Part shown: piece after piece, positions 26,980-35,677 of the stretch
Position numbering within the stretch: the stretch's first letter is position 1
Layout: each line of letters opens with the position of its first letter
From: Bacillota bacterium
Lineage (GTDB): Bacteria; Bacillota; Clostridia; Peptostreptococcales; Anaerovoracaceae
Direction: 5' to 3'
NCBI GenBank assembly: GCA_029239605.1
Contig: JARBUO010000039.1
Coordinates: forward strand, 1-43,851
DNA length: 43,851 bases
The notes under the pieces: model-generated
Databases searched by the model: none
Told to the model about the DNA's origin: nothing
The model's input: the letters and a program-made list of their open reading frames with translations, nothing else
Position numbers and translations under genes: made by a program

Positions 26980-28422
26980 CTAATTTCCGTTCCCTGCTTT
27001 TTTTATTCGCCGCAGGATAAAAATTACAAGGCAGGCAACAAGAAGAATCGGCCAGATAATCGAGATTATCATGGGAAGGTATCGCAAACCGTCGAGGGAC
27101 TTTTGAACTTTATCAAGGGTTGTCACCTGCTCTTTATTGTATAAAGTAAACTGGAGCTCCTGCTCCGGCAAACCATCAAGCACAGCAGTGTATCTCCGTT
27201 CCTCTTGGAGTTCCAGAGGCAAAGTACTTTCAATCAAATAAGGAGCTTCCTGCGGAGTACGGATTTCAAGTTCCAGTTTTCCAAAGGACTGCCAGTGTTT
27301 CGCAGGGCTCAGCAGATAGGTGTAAAGATATCTGGGCATTGATGTTTCCCGGCGATCCATCGTACCATTCGTTAAGTATCCGACGCGTACTGTTTTTTCA
27401 GTATCTGCAGGAAATTCAACAGTGTAGAGTAGTGTTATGATACGATCAGCATGTGATACGGAAAGGACTTCATCCAGAAGACTGTATCCGGCAACAAGCC
27501 CGTCATTAGAAATTCGATTTAAATAAAGATTTATCAGCTGGGTATCCTCAATTGCATTACGAATGTCTCTGCCGAGTTCCCGGCGGATGTGATCCATAAG
27601 ATAGTCCCGCGGCGCAACGCTGATTTCTTCTTTCTCCAAACGAAAATCAGACGGATCAGCTTCCTTTCCGTCCTGAGTTAAAACCTCAGTTTTCAAGGTA
27701 CTGGGTTCGCCTAATACAAGAATTTCCACCGTCTGCTCTTGTTCTCCAAAAACTCCTGCTCCAATAGAAGCGCCTTTTCCCTCCGTATAACTGGCCATAT
27801 TAAAATTCTTACCGATCAGTCTTGTCTTTTGAGGGTCGACCTTGAAGCTTACTTCAAACCGTAAATCCTCTCCCGTGACAGGTTTTATTTGATAGCGAAG
27901 GAGCTTTGCGTTTTGATTCAGATCAATCCCCGGCAGTTCCAGCTCCGCTGTCGAGATGTGAAGTCCTCCATAATGAAATTTTTGATCAGAATCGTATGCC
28001 TGTTCTGCTTCGTCCATTGCCGGATAGATCTGGTAGGAGACAGGATTTCCGTCAGACTCTATGGTCAAATCCTTTACTGAAAATTCCGATAGGCTGGACA
28101 CGAGAGAGAAAGCCATCTGGACTGATTTGTCCGAATGGGATGTATTCTTCATCGTATATGCTGCTGTAACCTTTGCAGTAGGAGTAAAGCCGTGTCTCTC
28201 TTTCGCGGGAGCGTTAAAATCAAAACGCAGCGTCTCATTGATGATCGAAACAGGAGATGACGCATCCACAAGAAGCACTTCCGAATAGGGATATCCTTGC
28301 CAGTAAGTAGGGGCCGAATTGGCAAATACTACCGTTGATTGTAGCATCATCAATATCATCATAACAATTGTTTTTCTAAATCGAAAACCAATTTTCAACC
28401 GTACCCATAAACTCATTCTCAT
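26980..28422 (-). CDS. Uncharacterised exported protein with C-terminal membrane anchor
   Basis: I do not recognise a characterised family. The 480-residue product has a long basic N-terminus, a signal-type hydrophobic segment (about residues 18-35, ending VVFANSAP), and a large extracytoplasmic region rich in beta strands. A TM segment (about 447-470, MIISIIWPILLVACLVIFIL) and a basic tail RRIKKAGNGN follow. That is type I topology. Residues 80-120 (AAYTMKNTSHSDKSVQMAF) resemble an Ig-like or adhesion fold typical of surface proteins, but no motif is decisive. It lies between the ABC exporter and the sugar-dehydrogenase-like gene on the same strand. Confidence 0.8.
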   Translation of the reverse strand: MRMSLWVRLKIGFRFRKTIVMMILMMLQSTVVFANSAPTYWQGYPYSEVLLVDASSPVSIINETLRFDFNAPAKERHGFTPTAKVTAAYTMKNTSHSDKSVQMAFSLVSSLSEFSVKDLTIESDGNPVSYQIYPAMDEAEQAYDSDQKFHYGGLHISTAELELPGIDLNQNAKLLRYQIKPVTGEDLRFEVSFKVDPQKTRLIGKNFNMASYTEGKGASIGAGVFGEQEQTVEILVLGEPSTLKTEVLTQDGKEADPSDFRLEKEEISVAPRDYLMDHIRRELGRDIRNAIEDTQLINLYLNRISNDGLVAGYSLLDEVLSVSHADRIITLLYTVEFPADTEKTVRVGYLTNGTMDRRETSMPRYLYTYLLSPAKHWQSFGKLELEIRTPQEAPYLIESTLPLELQEERRYTAVLDGLPEQELQFTLYNKEQVTTLDKVQKSLDGLRYLPMIISIIWPILLVACLVIFILRRIKKAGNGN

Positions 28423-28645
28423 CCTCGTTCTCCCTTCATCTTCACCCTCATTTTGACCTTTTGCCCTTCAACAACGCCTCTTTCTTCCGATGGCAGATGC
28501 CGTTTTCAGCCCTGTTGCAGTATAATGAACCAGTAAAAAAACAAGAAACTTCACCCTGCCGCCACACCAAAATCGGTTATTTACCAATTTAGATTTACCA
28601 TATTATTCTATAGGAATTATCTCACTTCCGCAAGTTTCATCTATA

Positions 28646-28676
28646 GAAAAAGCCCCTCACCCATTGGGCGAAGGGC
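28646..28676 (-). terminator. Intrinsic terminator of the ABC exporter operon
   Basis: On the minus strand GCCCTTCGCCC pairs with GGGTGAGGGGC around a 3-nt AAT loop and is followed by TTTTT, directly after the permease stop. Confidence 0.85.
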
Positions 28677-28689
28677 CGCTCGTCAAGGA

Positions 28690-29433
28690 TTACTCCCAGC
28701 GAAAACAGCGTATAGAAACTCCGGTACAAATCACAGTGATAGAAACCATGACGATAACCGGCAGCATAACATCACCAGCCGGCAAGCCGAGAGACATCGC
28801 CTTCAGCAGCTTGATTCCCTGTGTTAACGGCATGATGTCGGCCACAGTTTGCAGCGAAGGAGGCATCACTTCATAGGGCAGCGTTGCTCCGGAAAAAATC
28901 AACATCGGAAAATACAGAATGCTGGCGATCATACCGGCTGTCTTCGTGTTTGGAGCAAGCCCGCCAACCATCAGGCCGATGCTGAACATCGACAGCATTA
29001 CCAGAAAATACGCTGGCAGAAACGACATCCAGGAACCTTCAAAACGATAACCGAAGAAAATTGCCGCAACCCAGTAAACCAGAAAAAGGGAGCAAACAGA
29101 ATAAAGCGTATAGATTACTGCTTCGACCCCGAGGATCATACCCGGGTGAACAGGCGTCACTTTCATCCGCTTTAAGATTTTTTTCTGTCGATAATCAGAA
29201 ATTACAAGGGGAAGCCCCATCACACCTCCTGCACAAATTGCAATGGTCGTTACAGCTCCAAAGGATTGTGCTAAAAAACTGTAAGGTGCACCGTCAAAAG
29301 CAGGGCGGCTTCCAAACACTGAACCAAGAATGATCACTGCAATAATAGGCATAAAAATTGCGAATATTATCATATCCATTCCACGTAAAGATAATTTTCC
29401 TTCTATTTTTAAATGTGTGCTAAAGGCTTTCAT
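28690..29433 (-). CDS. ABC-2 type transporter permease
   Basis: This is the membrane subunit of a drug/lipid-type ABC exporter, with about six helices (MIIFAIFMPIIAVIILGSVFG, VTTIAICAGGVMGLPLVI, YTLYSVCSLFLVYWVAAIFF and others) and the ABC-2 hallmark GLAPNTKTAGMIASILYFPMLIFSG. Several in-frame ATGs exist. MKAFSTHLKIEG at 29433 is chosen because GAGGAGGGG lies 7 nt upstream. It gives 247 residues and overlaps the ATPase gene by 14 bp, so the two are translationally coupled. The substrate is unknown. Confidence 0.9.
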   Translation of the reverse strand: MKAFSTHLKIEGKLSLRGMDMIIFAIFMPIIAVIILGSVFGSRPAFDGAPYSFLAQSFGAVTTIAICAGGVMGLPLVISDYRQKKILKRMKVTPVHPGMILGVEAVIYTLYSVCSLFLVYWVAAIFFGYRFEGSWMSFLPAYFLVMLSMFSIGLMVGGLAPNTKTAGMIASILYFPMLIFSGATLPYEVMPPSLQTVADIMPLTQGIKLLKAMSLGLPAGDVMLPVIVMVSITVICTGVSIRCFRWE

Positions 29434-30163
29434 ATTCATTCCCCTCCTCATCCGTAAACCAAAGATAAGCGTCTTCGAGATTATTTCCTGGTCCGGCTTC
29501 AATGGCCTCCTCCACAGCTCCGTAAAACACTGTATGGCCCTTTTTTAAGATTAAAATTTTATCACACAAGGTTTCAACTTCATCCATAAAGTGAGATGTG
29601 AGAAGGATTGTCAGCCCTTTTTCCTTCATGCCCTTCAGATAGTGCCATACCTCGCGCCTTGCCTTTGCATCCAGGCCGGTGGTCAGTTCGTCTAAAAAAA
29701 CCACCTCTGGATCGGGAGTCATGGCCAAAACAATAAAGAGACGCTGCCGCTGCCCTCCCGACAGTTCGCTGACATTACTTTTCTTCTTGCCGGACAGCCC
29801 TAGTTGAATCAGCAGTTTCTCATAATCAGCGGGGCGCGGGTATAATGCAGCTGTCACTTCACACAGTTCTCCTACCGTAATCTTTTCCTGATACGCAGAT
29901 TCCTGAAATTGAACACCGACCCTTTCGAAAAGCCTTCTTCTCTCTTTCACAGGATTCAAACCAAGGATCTCAACAGACCCGTCTTCAAAGGATCTGGTTC
30001 CGAGTAAACACTCTATGGTCGTCGATTTTCCTGCTCCATTTGCACCAAGGAGCCCGAAGATTTGTCCTTGGCCTACAGTGAAACTGAGCTGGTCTACTGC
30101 TTTAACACCACCGTAAGATTTGCTAAGGCCCTCAGCCTTAATTGTTATACATTCACTTTTCAT
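29420..30163 (-). CDS. ABC transporter ATP-binding protein
   Basis: This 247-residue ATPase energises the adjacent permease. Walker A is LLGANGAGKSTTIECLLG, the Q-loop is VQFQESAY, the signature is VSELSGGQRQRLFIV, and Walker B is PEVVFLDELTTGLD, where Leu replaces the common Pro. The switch His is in ILLTSHFMDEVETL. It belongs to the DrrA/CcmA-like class that pairs with ABC-2 permeases. The ATG at 30163 follows AGGAGG. It is downstream of the MerR-family regulator and behind a separate promoter with a perfect dyad, so the regulator is probably its controller. Confidence 0.94.
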   Translation of the reverse strand: MKSECITIKAEGLSKSYGGVKAVDQLSFTVGQGQIFGLLGANGAGKSTTIECLLGTRSFEDGSVEILGLNPVKERRRLFERVGVQFQESAYQEKITVGELCEVTAALYPRPADYEKLLIQLGLSGKKKSNVSELSGGQRQRLFIVLAMTPDPEVVFLDELTTGLDAKARREVWHYLKGMKEKGLTILLTSHFMDEVETLCDKILILKKGHTVFYGAVEEAIEAGPGNNLEDAYLWFTDEEGNEYESL

Positions 30164-30185
30164 ATGTCATTCCTCCTTTCTCAAA

Positions 30186-30218
30186 AGAATAACACCAGAA
30201 GAAGGTCTGGTGTTTCAA
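30186..30218 (-). promoter_or_regulatory. Predicted MerR-type promoter/operator of the ABC exporter
   Basis: On the minus strand TTGAAA (30218-30213) and TATTCT (30191-30186) are separated by 21 bp. The spacer is centred on a perfect dyad: AACACCAGA (30191-30199) and TCTGGTGTT (30206-30214) around 6 bp. A dyad inside an over-long spacer is the hallmark of MerR-regulated promoters. The same dyad could also fold as an attenuator hairpin. Confidence 0.65.
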
Positions 30219-30235
30219 TGGAGGGTTGTATTTTT

Positions 30236-30994
30236 TCAGATCAGCAGTCTCATTCGATCCAGCTGCCGGATCATTTCGATTGCATTTTCTTCTGCCAGAT
30301 GCAAAGACGTCAGAAGCTCATCACAAACAGAGACAATCTCCTCATCACTCCGCGGTGTATTGATTTCCCTGGAAACATCCGCGTCGGGATTTACTGACAG
30401 CGCAGTCAGCATTCTGAGAATAGATGCCAGTGAGTAGTTCGCACATCGAAGGGCCTTGATGATTTTCAGCCTGCTGAGATCATCATTCCCATAAACCCGA
30501 TAACCGTTTTGTTTTCGTTTTACCGTTAAAAGGCCGTTCATCTCCCAATTTCTCAGCGAATCCATGGAGATCTCCAGAAATCGTGCAGCTTCTTTCCTGG
30601 TTAGCAATTCTGAATTCTTAAGATTAGAACTGTTCCTCCCCATCTCAGAAGCTAATGTTTTCGTAACGATACAAATAGCCTCCTCAGCATTCTGCTGTTC
30701 TCTTTTGATCTGCTTCAGATAGGCTTGGGACAGGACCACAGCCTTTTCAAGATCTTTCTGCGCTGAAGCCTTAATCACGTCCATAGCTCTTTTTCGAAGC
30801 CCATTTTGTAATATCTCAACCTTTAGGGCAATTCGAACCAATTTGACTTGTTCCAGATGATACTCATAAAAAACCCGGTATCCATTGGGTTTTCTTTCTG
30901 CTGCAGGAATTAAATGAAGTGCCTCATAAAGCCTAACCGTATTGGGATGAATCCCTGTCAATCGAGCGATCTCTGATGTTTTGTAGGTGTTCAC
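30236..30994 (-). CDS. MerR-family transcriptional regulator with two HTH domains
   Basis: The protein (252 residues from GTG at 30994, chosen because GGGAGG lies 10 nt upstream) has an N-terminal MerR helix-turn-helix (about residues 1-65: KTSEIARLTGIHPNTVRLYE, KPNGYRVFYEYHLEQVKLVRI). It has a second helix-turn-helix (about 130-195: LLTRKEAARFLEISMDSLRNWE, KQNGYRVYGNDDLSRLKIIKAL). MerR proteins usually have one such domain and act as dimers. A helical C-terminus follows. It precedes the ABC exporter operon, and both promoters carry the same motif, which points to autoregulation plus exporter control. Confidence 0.87.
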   Translation of the reverse strand: MNTYKTSEIARLTGIHPNTVRLYEALHLIPAAERKPNGYRVFYEYHLEQVKLVRIALKVEILQNGLRKRAMDVIKASAQKDLEKAVVLSQAYLKQIKREQQNAEEAICIVTKTLASEMGRNSSNLKNSELLTRKEAARFLEISMDSLRNWEMNGLLTVKRKQNGYRVYGNDDLSRLKIIKALRCANYSLASILRMLTALSVNPDADVSREINTPRSDEEIVSVCDELLTSLHLAEENAIEMIRQLDRMRLLI

Positions 30995-31060
30995 TGCCCT
31001 ATTACCTCCCACAAATCGTTTGTTCTATCATATCACAGTTCCCCCTTTATCATACTGATT

Positions 31061-31093
31061 AGTATAGCATCATGAAAAAGTCTGGTGTTTTAA
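31061..31093 (-). promoter_or_regulatory. Predicted promoter/operator of the dual-HTH MerR gene
   Basis: On the minus strand TTAAAA (31093-31088) and TATACT (31066-31061) are separated by 21 bp, exactly as at the exporter promoter. The same CACCAGAC half-site follows the -35, and the second half-site is degenerate. The surrounding 26 bp (31080-31105) match 30205-30230 at 24 positions. Confidence 0.6.
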
Positions 31094-31151
31094 TGGAGGG
31101 TTTTATGAATTTTAATAGGATTTGAAAATCCTGTGTTCTCCCGTATTAATC

Positions 31152-31180
31152 GAGACTGTTTTTTCATTATATGGTATAAT
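31152..31180 (+). promoter_or_regulatory. Possible promoter of the Ldh_2 family gene
   Basis: TATAAT (31175-31180) is preceded by TGG, an extended -10. The -35 17 bp upstream (GAGACT) is weak. Confidence 0.5.
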
Positions 31181-31232
31181 AATCTAATATAAAAAAAAAG
31201 AATCTTACAAATGAATCAGGAGGCAAGTATAC

Positions 31233-32339
31233 ATGGAAACAAGACCATATATGTCATGGGACCTGATCGGTGATTTTATTGCATCGGCCTTTGAAAAAAT
31301 TGGAGTTCCCAGGGATGAGGCGGAAATATGTGCCGATGTACTGATGGAAAGTGACAGAAGAGGCATTGAAAGCCACGGCTGCAATCGCTTTAAACCCATC
31401 TATATCGATCGGATCAATGCAGGAATACAAAAACCTGTGACCGAGTTTGAGATTCTCAGAGAAACACCGACCACCGCTGTTGTAGACGGTCATGATGGAA
31501 TGGGTATGGTAGTGGGCTATAAAGCCATGACCATGGCTATCGAGAAGGCAAAGAAGTATGGAATGGGCATGGTAGCAGCCAGAAACTCAACGCACTACGG
31601 CATTGCCGGCTATTATCCTTCCATGGCCATCAAGGAGAACATGATCGGAATCACCGGAACAAATGCACGTCCATCCATCGCACCTACCTTCGGCGTAGAA
31701 AATATGCTGGGAACAAATCCCCTCACCTTCGGTTTTCCCACAGATGAAGAATTTCCTTTTATTCTGGACTGTGCTACCAGCATCACACAGCGAGGGAAGA
31801 TTGAATATTACGCCAGGGAAGGGAAAGACACTCCGGCAGGCATGGTCATTGGTCATGACGGCAATCCCATGACTGACAGTGTCAAAATACTGGAAGACCT
31901 TGTGAAAGAAACTGCTGCTCTGGCGCCCCTTGGCGGCATTGGTGAAGAATTAGGCGGCTATAAAGGCTATGGCTATGCTGCTGTTGTAGAAATTCTCTCC
32001 GCAGCCCTGCAAGCCGGAAGCTATCTGAAAATGCTGACGGGGCTTGATGCGCAAGGAAACAAAGTGCCTTACCATCTTGGCCACTTCTTCATTGCCATCG
32101 ATACGGAAGCGTTTCTGGGGGCTGACAGTTTTAAGAAGACCACCGGAGATATTTTAAGAACGCTTCGCGCTTCCACACTTGCGCCGGGAGAGAGTAAAAT
32201 CTATACTGCCGGTGAAAAGGAACATCTCGTATGGCTGGAAAGAAAGGATAAGGGCGTACCTGTTGGAGAGGCTGTCCAAAAGGAATTCATCGAAGTAAGA
32301 AACAGTTTAGGACTGCCCCACCGCTTCCCCTTTGAATAA
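31233..32339 (+). CDS. Malate/L-lactate dehydrogenase family oxidoreductase (Ldh_2)
   Basis: This 368-residue NAD(P)-dependent 2-hydroxyacid dehydrogenase is of the MdhA/ComC/ureidoglycolate-dehydrogenase type. It has ESDRRGIESHGCNRF near the N-terminus, VVDGHDGMGMVVGYKAM, AARNSTHYGIAGYYPSMA (catalytic His), GTNPLTFGFPTDEEFPFILDCATS and LGGYKGYGYAAVVEILSAAL. The family includes enzymes for malate, lactate, sulfolactate and ureidoglycolate, so the substrate is open. The ATG follows AGGAGG. It is monocistronic and convergent with the receiver-ATP-grasp gene, and no pathway neighbours are seen. Confidence 0.92.
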   Translation: METRPYMSWDLIGDFIASAFEKIGVPRDEAEICADVLMESDRRGIESHGCNRFKPIYIDRINAGIQKPVTEFEILRETPTTAVVDGHDGMGMVVGYKAMTMAIEKAKKYGMGMVAARNSTHYGIAGYYPSMAIKENMIGITGTNARPSIAPTFGVENMLGTNPLTFGFPTDEEFPFILDCATSITQRGKIEYYAREGKDTPAGMVIGHDGNPMTDSVKILEDLVKETAALAPLGGIGEELGGYKGYGYAAVVEILSAALQAGSYLKMLTGLDAQGNKVPYHLGHFFIAIDTEAFLGADSFKKTTGDILRTLRASTLAPGESKIYTAGEKEHLVWLERKDKGVPVGEAVQKEFIEVRNSLGLPHRFPFE

Positions 32340-32404
32340 GACCGATCGGGAATAAAAGCTATTCCTTTAGCGCTCACAAAATGTATTTGCTTAACAAAAG
32401 CCAC

Positions 32405-32505
32405 AAAAAAGCTGCCTTGAACAGAGACTGAACCGACGTCCCGATCGTTGGATTTTGGGTCTAACTCTTGGGGGTCGGTTCAGACCTATTCCCGCCAGGG
32501 CAGCT
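32405..32505 (-). terminator. Long two-stem terminator of the receiver-ATP-grasp gene
   Basis: On the minus strand AGCTGCC near 32505 pairs with GGCAGCT ending at 32410, immediately followed by TTTTTT (32410-32405). An inner stem, GTCTGAACCGAC with GTCGGTTCAGTC (32474-32485 and 32426-32437), matches at 11 of 12 positions. The roughly 100-nt size is unusual for a terminator. Confidence 0.7.
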
Positions 32506-32510
32506 CTTAC

Positions 32511-35459
32511 TTATTCCTGAATCAGGATTACCCCCTGATTGCTCTGCCCGTCAATTTTGATGATCAGGGGCTTCTCAAAACGCACCAGCCTCACATGCTC
32601 TGTCTCACGGATAGCCTTAGCCTGCCTGAGCAGCTCCCAGTTGATGTATTCCTGCTCGGGTGATTTTTTTCCGATATGAAAATATCCCATCTTTAAAGAG
32701 GTCAGATTATGATGAAAATGACTTCCAAGTGAAGGTTCTACCGTCAGATGATCCAAATCAGCCTCCACAACAACCTTTGCCTGGGACATCTGCCACCACA
32801 TCAACGGTATGCCCAGCCAGGGGTCAGAGGTTCCGATTCTTCCAAAGCCCATCAAGACACATTTTCGCCCCTCACTCATGAGCTGTTTGTTTAGCTCTCC
32901 GATTTCGGAAGCGATTGCAACGGTTTTATTTAACTCAAAATGATCTGGGTCCAGATAAATAATATCCGTAATATCCTTATAAACACCATTCCCTATGATA
33001 TGGTTGCAGGTACATACGACATTTTCTCTGTTGAAGTCTTCAATCTTTACTTCTCTGGCTTCTCTGCCCACAACCATAGGCCGGATCTGCAGGAAGTAAA
33101 ACTCAGGCTGCTGATCGCTTTCAACGGGGTAATTCACAGCAAACTCGATCTCAACATCCGTTCCGAAGGCGTTCTTGCCCAATTCAAACAAGTCTTTGAC
33201 GATGCTTACAAGTGGGAAGGAGTTGTATTTCAAAATGGACGCAAAGGTTACAATTTTCGGTCCCTGCACAGCAAAGGTATCCATAATCATATCACTGTCT
33301 CTCAAATATGTGCTGGCGACCATCTGAAGGGTTTTATCCTTCTCTGCACGATCAAAGCTAATTTTTCTGTAGGTACACTCATCATCTTTGGTCAGCTGTC
33401 TTGCACAGCCGCTTAAATCCAGGGTGTAAAAGCTGGACTGGGTATTCTCCATAAATTCCTGAGGTGACGCCACCGGAGGATTCATCTTTGGATATGCAGG
33501 AGAGAAACTGTATACACGCCCGCCGTCTACAATGGCTTTGCCAAACCCAAGCGCAAGACTCACCACCCCTTGTTCCGGCTGCATATAGGAGTAAGGATAA
33601 TAGTTATAGGTTTGTGCAACGCCGGAAATCAAAGGATAGAAGATATCCTCATGCCGCTCTCCCACCAGCTGCTGGATGAGAACAGACATGGAACCTTCCT
33701 CTATGCGAACATCTGCATTTTTTGCATAACCCTTGGGAGACTGAAAAAAAGCAGATGCATAAATCAGCTTTACCGCATCGATGAGCTGTTTCAGCCTGAC
33801 CACCGGATTTGGGTCGCAGTTAGGAAGAATGTACGTTTTGAAGATCCCGGCAAAAGGTAAGACCTGTGAATCTTCCAGAATGCTGGAAGACCGGACCGCC
33901 AGCGGATAATCGATCACGTTGATCAGAATTCTGAGATTGTCGATAATCACATCCGGCAGCTGCCCTTCAAGAAACCGCTGGGCAATTTCTTCTTCATCCG
34001 TTGAGTTATACGCCATTTCCTGCAGATCATTGATGGACATGAATTCCTCAAAAACATCGCTGCAGATTACGAAGGAACTTGGGATCTTTAATTTGATATC
34101 AGGATACTTTTTCTGCAAATCCGAATTGATAATCAGGTTTCTAAAAAAAGCAACACTTCTTGCCTTACCGCCAAGGGAACCGCTCCCCAGTCTTGTAAAG
34201 GAATTTTCAAAATTCATTTTTGAAAGACCAAAGTCAATGATACCGCCTTTTTGGTAGCTTCGATACAGTCGATCGAGACAATCTACGATGAAATCTCTGA
34301 ATTCATTGATATTTTCTGATGCACTGGGCTCTCTTTCCCGCAGTTCGTCCGCAATGGCAAATTCCGTTCTTGCTCTGAACCATCTGGAAAAATGATTGTG
34401 ACTTGCATGATAGATCAGACTCTCTGTGGGAAGGGTCTCGACAATACGCTCAAAATCGGTAATATCCGAAGCCTTAACAATAATCTCTCCCTCTGCGGTT
34501 CTGAAAACAAATTCGCCAAAGCTGTAATTGCCAAGAATGTAATTTCTCAACTCCTTTAAAAGGTTCGGAGAATTTTTATCAATGAAATTCAAGCCCTTTT
34601 TCCTGGCCTTTTTTAAGCTTTCTGTCTCTTCTGACTGCAGCAGAATGGGCAGATCAGGAATGGTACTGCTGATGTAGGAAGCGAGCTTTAGACCCGCTTC
34701 AGAATACACCTCACCCTCTTTTAAAAAACCGATATCAGAAATTACGCCCAGCAAATTGTTTTTATATTTATGGAGGATTTCCTGCGCTTCTTCATACGAA
34801 ATTGCAAGCATGATTTTGGGCCTTGCACGCATTCTCAGTAAACGGTGAAGATCATTGACCGCATGGGATATCAGGTAACGGGTTTGCTTCATGATTTCAG
34901 TATAAATGAGTGGAAGAAATTGGGAGTAATAACTGGGCGAGTCATCTACCACCAGAATTACCTGAACTCCTTGCTGACTATCCTCCTCAACATTACCCAG
35001 ATCCTCTACATATTTAATGATGGCGAGAAGGATCTGACTGTCACCCGACCATACGAAAACTCTGTCGATGGTTCTCGCCTCTCTGATTTTGCTCAGCGTT
35101 TCATTATCCAATGTTTCATAGGTCAGCATCACCACGGGTTTTTCCGGATACGCTTCCTTTACAAGCCTGCTGAATTCCAGGGGGCTCATATCACTGATTC
35201 TGGGCATGGTGATGACCAGATCGTAAGTACGGCTTTTCAACGCTTCAAAGGCTTCCTCGGCAGAGGATGCATGCGCAATTCTGGGGACAAACTGCAGATT
35301 CAAATCGAGGTATTCGCTGAAAATCTTGTCAGCAAGGTGTCCGTCTTCCTCGAGCACAAAGGAATCATACGGAGTAGATACCAACAGAATTTCCCGTACA
35401 CGGAATTTCATCAGATCATGAAACCTGGTAAATTTGGAATCGTATTCTTTTGTGGTCAT
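32511..35459 (-). CDS. Receiver-receiver-PEP synthase ATP-grasp chimeric protein
   Basis: This 982-residue protein fuses two receiver-like domains to the PEP-synthase/PPDK N-terminal ATP-grasp fold. Domain 1 (about residues 20-140) has lost the phosphoacceptor: LVITMPRISD has Thr84 where Asp is expected. Domain 2 (about 165-310) keeps VVDDSP (Asp172-173), VISDIG (Asp242) and FIDKNS (Lys295). The ATP-grasp part (about 420-790) shows LGSGSLGGKARSVAFF, YPLAVRSSSILEDS and FYFLQIRPMV. The C-terminus (about 790-982, GRIGTSDPWLGIPLMWWQMS, PSLGSHFHHNLTSLKMGYF) is not the phosphohistidine or PEP domain, so PEP synthesis is not expected. Similar proteins exist in anaerobes but lack a known role. Confidence 0.88.
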   Translation of the reverse strand: MTTKEYDSKFTRFHDLMKFRVREILLVSTPYDSFVLEEDGHLADKIFSEYLDLNLQFVPRIAHASSAEEAFEALKSRTYDLVITMPRISDMSPLEFSRLVKEAYPEKPVVMLTYETLDNETLSKIREARTIDRVFVWSGDSQILLAIIKYVEDLGNVEEDSQQGVQVILVVDDSPSYYSQFLPLIYTEIMKQTRYLISHAVNDLHRLLRMRARPKIMLAISYEEAQEILHKYKNNLLGVISDIGFLKEGEVYSEAGLKLASYISSTIPDLPILLQSEETESLKKARKKGLNFIDKNSPNLLKELRNYILGNYSFGEFVFRTAEGEIIVKASDITDFERIVETLPTESLIYHASHNHFSRWFRARTEFAIADELREREPSASENINEFRDFIVDCLDRLYRSYQKGGIIDFGLSKMNFENSFTRLGSGSLGGKARSVAFFRNLIINSDLQKKYPDIKLKIPSSFVICSDVFEEFMSINDLQEMAYNSTDEEEIAQRFLEGQLPDVIIDNLRILINVIDYPLAVRSSSILEDSQVLPFAGIFKTYILPNCDPNPVVRLKQLIDAVKLIYASAFFQSPKGYAKNADVRIEEGSMSVLIQQLVGERHEDIFYPLISGVAQTYNYYPYSYMQPEQGVVSLALGFGKAIVDGGRVYSFSPAYPKMNPPVASPQEFMENTQSSFYTLDLSGCARQLTKDDECTYRKISFDRAEKDKTLQMVASTYLRDSDMIMDTFAVQGPKIVTFASILKYNSFPLVSIVKDLFELGKNAFGTDVEIEFAVNYPVESDQQPEFYFLQIRPMVVGREAREVKIEDFNRENVVCTCNHIIGNGVYKDITDIIYLDPDHFELNKTVAIASEIGELNKQLMSEGRKCVLMGFGRIGTSDPWLGIPLMWWQMSQAKVVVEADLDHLTVEPSLGSHFHHNLTSLKMGYFHIGKKSPEQEYINWELLRQAKAIRETEHVRLVRFEKPLIIKIDGQSNQGVILIQE

Positions 35460-35677
35460 AGATGCCTCCTTTAATTTACTTTTCCTTCCTTGAAGCGGAA
35501 TGAGATGAAATGATTATATCACATTTCTTTCATCATCAATCACGTAGATTCCATAAACCGGTAATTTTCTTGGATTAGGTTTTTAGTAGTAAGTATTTCT
35601 GTATCTGTTTAGAAATCTTGATCTTCATGTAGGTATCATTTATACTTATTGGTAAATTGATATCATGAGGTAGTATC

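Noticed and set aside
32511-35459. Calling the protein phosphoenolpyruvate synthase
   Set aside because: The phosphohistidine and PEP-binding domains required for that reaction are absent.
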